Shown here: in pieces, positions 55,533 through 64,000 of the stretch
How the letters are laid out: each line of letters begins with the position of its first letter
Numbering within the stretch: position 1 is the stretch's first letter
Source of the DNA: Methylorubrum extorquens
GTDB lineage: Bacteria; Pseudomonadota; Alphaproteobacteria; Rhizobiales; Beijerinckiaceae
NCBI RefSeq assembly: GCF_024169925.1
Contig: NZ_JALJXF010000001.1
Location: 1,866,001 to 1,930,000 of the forward strand
Length of the DNA stretch: 64,000 nucleotides
Direction of reading: 5' to 3'
Position numbers and translations under genes: made by a program
The notes under the pieces: generated by a model
Told to the model about the DNA's origin: nothing
The model's database searches: none
The model's input: the letters and a program-made list of their open reading frames with translations, nothing else

Positions 55533-56633
55533 ATGACGGGTTTTCCCAAAGGAGCGAGCCTACCCTCGGGCGTGACGGTGGAGGTCTTCGCGGCAGCCTT
55601 CGAGGCCAGCCCGACACCGATGGTCGTCACCGATCCGCGGCGGGGGGACAACCCGGTCGTCTGGGCCAACGGCGCCTTTCTGGCGCTCACCGGCTATGAC
55701 CGCGAGGAACTCTACGGCCACAATTGCCGTATGCTGCAAGGTCCGCGCACCGATGCGGCGGTGCTGGAGACGCTGCGGGCGGCGCTCGCCGCCGGCAGGC
55801 CGTTCGAGGGCGAGTTGCTCAACTACCGCAAGGACGGCACGGCGTTCTGGAACGGCATGACGATCAACCCCGTCTGCAACGAGGCGGGCAAGGTTCTGTT
55901 CTTCTTCTCGGCCCAGGCCGACATGACCGACAAGCACCGCCTGGAACTGGCGATGCGCGACGCCAACGACGCGCTGGAGCGCGAGGTGAGCGAGCGCACC
56001 GCCGACCTGCGCTCGGCGCTCGAACAGAAGACCGCGCTGCTCCACGAGGTCGATCACCGGGTCAAGAACAACCTCCAGGTCATCTCCTCGCTGATGCTGC
56101 TGAAGGCTCGCCGCACGCCCGTGGGCGATGCCCGCGACGCGCTCCAGGCCATGGCCGACCGGATCGGCGCCCTCTCCACCGCCCACCGGATGCTGTACTC
56201 GGAGGGCGACGTCTCCCGCTTCGACTTCAGGGAATTCACCGACGACCTGATCGCCGACCTCGCCGCCGGACTCGACGGGGACCGCACCCGGATCGAGACC
56301 GAGATCGAGGCGCTGGCGCTCTCCGCCGCCATGGCCGCACCGCTGGCGCTGCTGATCCACGAATTGACGACGAACGCCCTGCTCCACGCCTTCCCGGAGG
56401 CGCGCCGCGGCCGGGTCGCCATCGAGGCACACCGTTGCGAGACGGGGATGCGCCTCGTCATTCAAGACGACGGCATCGGCATGGCCTCGGCGCCACCCAA
56501 TCCCGCCGGCTTCGGCCGCACCCTGGTCGAGATGGTGGTGCGCCAGTTGCGTGGCACCCTCGAATGGTCGGATGCCGGGCCCGGCACGCGGATCACGATC
56601 ACGATCCCGCTCGTCGGGACCGACGCATTGTGA
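55533..56633 (+). CDS. Blue-light LOV-domain histidine kinase
   Basis: 366 residues. The N-terminal LOV domain (about 15-130) has the flavin motif GHNCRMLQGP with adduct-forming Cys65, then LLNYRKDGTAFWNGMTINPV and the flavin-sensing Gln in FFFSAQADMT. All residues needed for the FMN photocycle are present. A coiled linker leads to a HisKA_2 domain (LLHEVDHRVKNNLQVISSLM, phospho-His in VDHRVKN) and an HATPase domain (HELTTNALLHAF, QDDGIGM). No membrane segment. A response regulator gene follows on the same strand, its likely partner. LOV-HK kinases of this build control stress and attachment in other alphaproteobacteria. Confidence 0.93.
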   Translation: MTGFPKGASLPSGVTVEVFAAAFEASPTPMVVTDPRRGDNPVVWANGAFLALTGYDREELYGHNCRMLQGPRTDAAVLETLRAALAAGRPFEGELLNYRKDGTAFWNGMTINPVCNEAGKVLFFFSAQADMTDKHRLELAMRDANDALEREVSERTADLRSALEQKTALLHEVDHRVKNNLQVISSLMLLKARRTPVGDARDALQAMADRIGALSTAHRMLYSEGDVSRFDFREFTDDLIADLAAGLDGDRTRIETEIEALALSAAMAAPLALLIHELTTNALLHAFPEARRGRVAIEAHRCETGMRLVIQDDGIGMASAPPNPAGFGRTLVEMVVRQLRGTLEWSDAGPGTRITITIPLVGTDAL

Positions 56634-56767
56634 CGGACATGCGCCCCCGCATTCCGGCCCGTTTCCACCGGAAACCGGTCCCGCGACGGGCCGCGCCCGT
56701 TCCCTCTTGCGCAAATCCGGCGGATCCATTCGGGGCGGGGGGATCGAACGACGTCGGGAGAACCGCG

Positions 56768-57244
56768 ATGCCCGAGGTGAGGGAGGTGCCGAGAGAGGCG
56801 CCCTTGCGCATCCTCGTCGTCGAGGACGAGGTGCTGATCGCCCTCGAACTGGAATGCCTGCTGGAAGACCTCGGCCATGTCAGCGTCGGCGTGGCGGGCT
56901 GCTCGGCGGACGCCATCGCCCTCGGCCGCACCGCCCAGCCCGACGTGGCGCTCGTGGACATCCACCTCATCGACGGGCCGACCGGGGTGGAGGTGGCGCG
57001 CCAGCTGAGCCAAGACCCGCGGGTCACCGTGGTGTTCATGACCGCCAACGCCAAGCGGATCCCGCCGGATTTCGCGGGCGCGCTCGGGGTCATCGCCAAG
57101 CCTTACTCCGAGCGTGCCGTGGCCGGCGCCCTCGACTACGTCGCCCAGCGCCGTGCCGGCCACCCGCCCTCCGCCGAGACCCTCGACGGCTTCCACCTCG
57201 CTCCGGAACCGGGCGGCGGGGATCGGACCGGCGGGCAGCCCTGA
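56768..57244 (+). CDS. Single-domain response regulator
   Basis: 158 residues. ILVVEDEVLIALELECLLED gives the acidic pocket, ALVDIHLIDGPTGVEVARQL the phospho-Asp, VVFMTANAKRI the Thr and VIAKPYSERAVAGALDYV the Lys. No output domain follows; the last 30 residues are disordered. It is the kind of FixJ/CheY-like regulator often encoded after HisKA_2 kinases. GGGAG precedes the ATG. 134 bases separate it from the LOV kinase gene, so they may share a transcript. Confidence 0.9.
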   Translation: MPEVREVPREAPLRILVVEDEVLIALELECLLEDLGHVSVGVAGCSADAIALGRTAQPDVALVDIHLIDGPTGVEVARQLSQDPRVTVVFMTANAKRIPPDFAGALGVIAKPYSERAVAGALDYVAQRRAGHPPSAETLDGFHLAPEPGGGDRTGGQP

Positions 57245-57266
57245 CGTCCGCGCGCCAGCCCGACCC

Positions 57267-59339
<2,073 letters not shown>

Positions 59340-59787
59340 CGGGTCTCACTGCTCACCTGATACGGCAGGAACTCCTGCCAAACGCCTCTCGCGCCGTCCT
59401 TTTCGAGATTGGTTCCAGGCGCGACCGAGATTGGGCCGCCATCCGTCACCGGGCCTCGAAACATCGCCGTGAAGAGCCAACCGGGCTCGATGATATCCGG
59501 TTCATGCCACGCTTGCACCGGTCGGTCCGAGGCGCCTCGGAAGAGGGGAGGGCGGGTGCGGGACGAGGTTGGGAAAGGTCGAAGCAAGGTCGAGGCAAGC
59601 GTTCGTTAACGACGATCCGCCTACCTTGGGGCTCGAACCGCTCCGCAGGAGCCGGACCTTGTTTCGAGTCATCTCACAGATCATGCGCGCATCGGGACGG
59701 CCTCCCCATTCCCATCGTGATCCATCGCGGCCGAGCCGCGGCGGCGACCGCCTGGACCGGTCGATCGGCGGCATCGCCCATCGGCTG
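59340..59787. other. Gap upstream of ftsK
   Basis: 448 bases between the divergent nadE and ftsK starts. In-frame extensions of ftsK are possible from an ATG at 59683 or a TTG at 59569, but neither has a ribosome site and the region 59569-59720 lacks the strong third-position G+C of the gene proper. No membrane helices are encoded in any frame that I checked. A GTTAAC at 59606 is a lone half of a CtrA box. Confidence 0.4.
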
Positions 59788-62700
59788 ATGAGCCTGCGCT
59801 CCAACCTCGCCCGGCGCATCGCGGGCGCGCCCCCGGCCCCGCCGCGGGCGCTTCCCCACGCGTTGCCGCATCCGGCGCTGCCGCAGCCGGGCACGGACGG
59901 GTTCGACGCGGGCAACGTGCCGAGTTGGCTGGTGCCGCCGGGGACGATGCTCGGCCGCGCGCCGGCCGCGCAGGAGGATTGGGGTTCGCAGCCGTGGTCG
60001 CCCGAACCGGAGGAGGGGCTGTTCGAGATGCCCGCGCCTGCCCTGCCCTATGGCGCTCAGCCGGAGATGCCGTTCGAGAGCCGCATCGATCCCCGCGCCT
60101 CCGGTCCCGGCGTTCTGGTGCGCACGCCGCGCCGACCGGCGGCGATCGCGCCCGAGGCCGGCGTGATCCCGGCGGCCCACGCCCTGCCCGCTTCGCAGGA
60201 TGGGTCCTACAGCGTGCCGCAGGCTGCGCTGCCCGAGGCGGTGCGCTTCACCCGCACCCCCGACACCGTTCTGATGGAGCGCCGCCGCCAGGCTCTGGAG
60301 GCCGAGCGCGAGGCGCAGCTCCGGGCCCAGGCCCTGCTCGATGCCCAGGCCGCCGCCGAGGCCGCGGCGCTGGAGGCGCAGCGGGCCCGCGAGGCAGCGG
60401 AGCGCGAAGCCGCCGAGCGCGCGGCGCAACGCGTCGCCGAGAACGACGAGGCCGCCCGGCTGCGCGCCGAGCAGGCCGCCTCCGAGGTGCCGAGCTGGCG
60501 CCGCCCATTCGTGCCGCCGCCCGGCGTGAGCTTCTTCCGCACCCCCGACCGCCGGCAGAAGCCCGTCGTCCAAGTGCCGCAGGCTGAAGGTGGGCCGCAG
60601 GCTGAAGACGGGCCGCAGGTCGAAGTCGTCTCGCAGGGCGCGTTCGCCCCGCAGCCCGCGCTGGCGATCGAGGAGATCCGGTTCGACGCGATGCGCTTCG
60701 AGGCTGTCGCCGCCGAGCCCCTGCCGGCCGCGCCGCTCCCCGCCCCGGCGGAAGCGTCCGAGGCCGCGGCCCTCTTTGCCGGATTGTACGCGCCCTTCAT
60801 CCCGCCGGTCCCGGCCGAGCCGTCCGACTGGTCCGACGTGCCGGACTGGTCGGCCCTGCACGGCTGGTTCGGCCCGTCCGAGTCGGTGGTCGAGGTCGTC
60901 GAGCCGGTCGCCCCCGCCGCGCGCCGCGCGGTGCTGAACGCCATGGCCGCCCGCGCCGCGATCCGCCCGGCCCGTTCGGCTTTCGCCGAGGCCGCGCCGC
61001 AGCCCGCATTCGACGCCGCCCCGCAAGCCGTGGCGCCTGCCCCGGCCCCGGTCGCTGCCGTGGTGCCGGCACCCGTCGCCGTGCAGCCTTTCACGGCCTA
61101 TCCGGCTCCCGCCCCGTTCCAGCCCGCACCGCAGGCCCCCTCCCCTGCCGCCCTGGTGGCAGCGCCGCTGACGATCCCGGCCCGCCCGGTCCTGCTGCGC
61201 ACGCGGCCCGGCGCCGAGGTCGAGCCGACCGAGGAGCCGGTCATCGAGACGGTGCAGGAGGTGATCGCCGAGGCGCTTCGGGAGACCGCCCAGGACGTCA
61301 TCTGTGAGACCGCCGACGCGTTCGAGGCGGACGCCGCCGAGCCGGTGGCCGCCATCGAGCCCGAACCCGAGAACCGTCCGCGGGCGATCCTGCCCGAGCG
61401 TCCGATGCTGATCCCCGCCGGGCGCCACCTGGAGGCGTCGTTCGTCGGCAATGCCGACTACGAACTGCCCGATCTGGAACTGCTCGCCGAGCCGCCGCTG
61501 AACGACGGCGAGGAGGTCGATGCGGACGAGTTGGAGCAGAACGCGCTCAACCTCCAGCAGACCGTGCAGGATTTCGGCGTGCGCGGCGACATTTTGGCCG
61601 TGCGCCCCGGACCCGTGGTGACGTTGTACGAGCTGGAGCCGGCGCCCGGCACCAAGTCGAGCCGCGTCATCGGCCTGTCGGACGACATCGCCCGCTCGAT
61701 GTCCGCCGTCTCGGCCCGCGTTGCCGTCGTCCCCGGCCGCAACGTGATCGGCATCGAGCTGCCGAACCCGGTGCGCGAGACCGTGTACCTGCGCGAATTG
61801 CTGGCCTCGGTCGATTTCGTCGAGACCAAGCACAAGCTCGCCCTGTGCCTGGGCAAAAACATCGGCGGCGAGCCGATCATCGCCGACCTCGCCCGCATGC
61901 CGCACCTGCTGGTGGCCGGCACCACCGGCTCGGGCAAGTCGGTGGCCATCAACACCATGATCCTGTCGCTGCTCTACCGGCTCAAGCCGGAGGAGTGCCG
62001 CCTCATCATGGTCGATCCCAAGATGCTGGAACTGTCGGTCTATGACGGCATCCCGCACCTGCTCTCCCCCGTCGTCATCGACCCGAAGAAGGCGGTCATC
62101 GCCCTCAAATGGGCCGTGCGCGAGATGGAGGAGCGCTACAAGAAGATGTCGAAGATCAGCGTGCGCAACATCGACGGGTACAATGCCCGGATGAAGGAGG
62201 CGCGCGAGCGGGGCGAGACCATCACCCGCACGATCCAGACCGGCTTCGACCGCACCAACGGCGAGGCGGTGTTCGAAGAGCAGGAGATGGACCTCTCGGC
62301 CCTGCCCTACATCGTGATCGTGGTCGACGAGATGGCCGACCTGATGATGGTGGCGGGCAAGGACATCGAGGGCGCGATCCAGCGGCTGGCGCAGATGGCG
62401 CGCGCGGCGGGCATCCACCTCATCATGGCGACGCAGCGCCCCTCGGTCGATGTCATCACCGGCACGATCAAGGCGAACTTCCCGACCCGGATCTCCTTCC
62501 AGGTGACGAGCAAGATCGACAGCCGCACGATCCTGGGCGAGATGGGCGCGGAGCAGTTGCTGGGCCAGGGCGACATGCTGTTCATGGCCGGGGGCGGGCG
62601 CACGACCCGCGTGCACGGGCCGTTCTGTTCGGACTCCGAGGTCGAGACGGTCGTCGCCCATCTCAAGCGCCAGGGCCGGCCCTCCTACCTCGAGGCCGTC

Positions 62701-63078
62701 ACCGCGGACGACGGCTCCTCCGAGCAGCCGGAGAAGCCGGCCAAGGGCGGGCGGGCCGCGGCCAAGGCCGAGAAGGACGACTTCGCGGAAGCTGAGGAAG
62801 CCGACGCGCCGGTCTTCGACATCGGCGCCTTCGCGGCCACCGCGGGCGCCGAGGGCGGCGAACTCTACGAGCAGGCCATCGCCGTGGTGCTGCGCGACAA
62901 GAAGGCGTCGACCTCCTACATCCAGCGCCGCCTGCAGATCGGCTATAACCGCGCCGCCTCGATCATGGAGCGGATGGAGATCGAGGGGATCGTCGGCCCG
63001 GCCAACCATGCGGGCAAGCGCGAGATCCTGGTCGAGGGTCTCTCCGGCGCCCCGGCCGGCGGCTACGACGACGACTGA
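59788..63078 (+). CDS. ftsK: FtsK/SpoIIIE-type DNA translocase lacking a visible membrane domain
   Basis: About 1096 residues from the ATG at 59788 (an ATG at 59683 is possible). The first 520 residues are Pro/Ala/Glu-rich linker with a charged coiled coil (about 155-225) and no hydrophobic helices. The motor follows: alpha domain [20 protein letters not shown], beta domain with Walker [24 protein letters not shown]-like [16 protein letters not shown], Walker [33 protein letters not shown] and [20 protein letters not shown]. The C-terminal winged-helix gamma domain ([20 protein letters not shown]) should read KOPS. It clears DNA from the division site. Followed by lolA as in many alphaproteobacteria. 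Confidence 0.95.
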   Translation: MSLRSNLARRIAGAPPAPPRALPHALPHPALPQPGTDGFDAGNVPSWLVPPGTMLGRAPAAQEDWGSQPWSPEPEEGLFEMPAPALPYGAQPEMPFESRIDPRASGPGVLVRTPRRPAAIAPEAGVIPAAHALPASQDGSYSVPQAALPEAVRFTRTPDTVLMERRRQALEAEREAQLRAQALLDAQAAAEAAALEAQRAREAAEREAAERAAQRVAENDEAARLRAEQAASEVPSWRRPFVPPPGVSFFRTPDRRQKPVVQVPQAEGGPQAEDGPQVEVVSQGAFAPQPALAIEEIRFDAMRFEAVAAEPLPAAPLPAPAEASEAAALFAGLYAPFIPPVPAEPSDWSDVPDWSALHGWFGPSESVVEVVEPVAPAARRAVLNAMAARAAIRPARSAFAEAAPQPAFDAAPQAVAPAPAPVAAVVPAPVAVQPFTAYPAPAPFQPAPQAPSPAALVAAPLTIPARPVLLRTRPGAEVEPTEEPVIETVQEVIAEALRETAQDVICETADAFEADAAEPVAAIEPEPENRPRAILPERPMLIPAGRHLEASFVGNADYELPDLELLAEPPLNDGEEVDADELEQNALNLQQTVQDFGVRGDILAVRPGPVVTLYELEPAPGTKSSRVIGLSDDIARSMSAVSARVAVVPGRNVIGIELPNPVRETVYLRELLASVDFVETKHKLALCLGKNIGGEPIIADLARMPHLLVAGTTGSGKSVAINTMILSLLYRLKPEECRLIMVDPKMLELSVYDGIPHLLSPVVIDPKKAVIALKWAVREMEERYKKMSKISVRNIDGYNARMKEARERGETITRTIQTGFDRTNGEAVFEEQEMDLSALPYIVIVVDEMADLMMVAGKDIEGAIQRLAQMARAAGIHLIMATQRPSVDVITGTIKANFPTRISFQVTSKIDSRTILGEMGAEQLLGQGDMLFMAGGGRTTRVHGPFCSDSEVETVVAHLKRQGRPSYLEAVTADDGSSEQPEKPAKGGRAAAKAEKDDFAEAEEADAPVFDIGAFAATAGAEGGELYEQAIAVVLRDKKASTSYIQRRLQIGYNRAASIMERMEIEGIVGPANHAGKREILVEGLSGAPAGGYDDD

Positions 63079-63236
63079 GCGTCTTTTCACGACCGCGTAA
63101 ATCCAGCCCCCGTCGCATATTCGCCACAGGGGCCGGGTCTACCCGCGAACACGACATCCGGACGCGCCACCGCCGCGCGTCCGCACCGGGACGGCAAGTG
63201 CCCCGCGCCCGCCAAGCTTTCGGAGATGCCCACACG

Positions 63237-64000
63237 ATGACTGGCCGACGCCTCTCCCTCGCTGCCGGTCCGCTGCTCGTCGCCGCGCTGGCGCTCCAGC
63301 CGCAGCCCGTGGAGGCTCAAGTCTCCTCCTTCCTCGACGGCCTGTTCGGCCGCAAGGAGGAGCCGGCGGCTCCTCCGGCCCGGGCCCCCGAGCCGGAGGC
63401 CGCCCCGGCGCCAGCCCCGGCCAAGAAGGCGGCGGCTAAGCCAGGCAAAGGAACGGACAAGGCGGCCGAGAAGGCGGCGGACAAACCCGCCGAGAAGACC
63501 GGCAGCCTCAAGGCCGCGGCCAAGCCCGGCGCGCCCGCTGCGGCGACGCCGGCCGCGAGCCCCGGCACGCGGGTCGCGGCGGTGGGCGCGCCGACCCTCG
63601 GCGCCTCGCTGCAGGACGCCGACCCGGCCACCGTGGTCGCGGCGGCCAACAGCTATTTCAACGGCTTCCAGACCCTGACCGGCGGCTTCATCCAGATCGG
63701 CGCCGACGGGCGGCGCATCGGCGGCAAGCTCACCCTGGCCAAGCCGGGGCGCCTGCGCTTCGAGTACGACCAGCCCTCCCCGCTCGAAGTGGTGGCCGAC
63801 GGCACCTCGGTGGCGGTGCGCGACCGCAAGCTCGGCACCCAGGATCTCTACTTCATCTCGCAGACGCCGCTGAAATTCCTGCTGCGGGACAAGATCGACC
63901 TCGCCCGCGACCTGACGGTGAGCGACGTCACCAACGATCCGGGCGGGGTGCGCATCGCGCTGGAAGACCGCTCGACGCTGGGCGGCACCTCGAAGATCCA
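63237..64000 (+). CDS. lolA: LolA-like outer-membrane lipoprotein carrier, 5' part
   Basis: The gene runs off the window end; 254 codons are visible. A signal peptide (LSLAAGPLLVAALALQPQPV, cut near VEAQ) precedes a long Ala/Lys/Pro-rich linker (about 40-125), unusual against the compact E. coli LolA. Then comes the LolA fold: ANSYFNGFQTLTGGFIQIGA, KPGRLRFEYDQPSPLEVVAD, TSVAVRDRKLGTQDLYFISQ, TPLKFLLRDKIDL. It carries lipoproteins across the periplasm. The ATG follows GGAGATGCCCACACG. Position after ftsK supports the call. Confidence 0.9.
   Translation, partial: MTGRRLSLAAGPLLVAALALQPQPVEAQVSSFLDGLFGRKEEPAAPPARAPEPEAAPAPAPAKKAAAKPGKGTDKAAEKAADKPAEKTGSLKAAAKPGAPAAATPAASPGTRVAAVGAPTLGASLQDADPATVVAAANSYFNGFQTLTGGFIQIGADGRRIGGKLTLAKPGRLRFEYDQPSPLEVVADGTSVAVRDRKLGTQDLYFISQTPLKFLLRDKIDLARDLTVSDVTNDPGGVRIALEDRSTLGGTSKI

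Overview
The window reads as chromosomal DNA of a GC-rich alphaproteobacterium of the order Hyphomicrobiales. A Methylobacterium or Methylorubrum-like host is my best inference. The evidence is a sciP-like DUF1153 gene next to fliF-fliG-fliH-fliN-flbD, a CtrA-type box in front of fliF, an ftsK-lolA pair, a HpnL-like protein, many HisKA_2-type sensor kinases and a very high third-position G+C. Coding density is high. I count about 50 protein genes (the first and last cut by the window edges), one decayed toxin-antitoxin remnant, and no rRNA, tRNA, CRISPR array or insertion sequence.

Layout. 1-5.7 kb: end of sciP, then a flagellar run (fliF, fliG, fliH, fliN) and the sigma-54 activator flbD. 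5.7-10.4 kb: a PAP2 membrane phosphatase behind a strong palindrome, a small hypothetical, a KpsE-type exporter protein, a thioredoxin-like ferredoxin and a HpnL/LPG-synthase-like membrane protein. 10.5-13.7 kb: a light-sensing operon of a PYP-like/phytochrome histidine kinase followed by a heme oxygenase that would make its bilin. 13.9-20.7 kb: lipoamide-dehydrogenase-like flavoprotein plus SDR, VOC and SRPBCC proteins, argD-argF and an AraC regulator. 21.0-25.2 kb: a secretion cassette with a double-glycine leader peptide whose mature part is a glycine zipper, divergent from a membrane-fusion protein and a C39-peptidase ABC transporter. This resembles the contact-dependent Cdz killing system of Caulobacter and is the most interesting unit here.

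25.3-35.4 kb: RidA, glycerophosphodiesterase, a chemoreceptor, glpK translationally coupled to an exported MetX-like hydrolase, an ankyrin protein, CreD, and a small regulon (membrane protein, winged-helix regulator, second cis-prenyltransferase) with two matching palindromic operators. 35.5-43.4 kb: relic of a Phd/VapC-type module, uvrB with a long N-terminal extension, YidB-like protein, a GST, a three-PAS hybrid kinase and a small lipoprotein. 43.6-55.1 kb: mutM, a YbdK-type carboxylate-amine ligase, a TauE/SafE permease, a DUF2235 hydrolase, der with a YfgM-like partner, NnrU, a secreted protein of unknown role, and EcsC/AmpG. 55.5-64 kb: a LOV-domain histidine kinase with its own response regulator, nadE, an ftsK without a visible membrane domain, and the start of lolA.

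Two independent photoreceptor kinase systems (red/far-red phytochrome, blue-light LOV) lie in the same 64 kb, and both end in HisKA_2-type kinase domains. All functional statements rest on motif recognition by eye. No database search or structure prediction was run.
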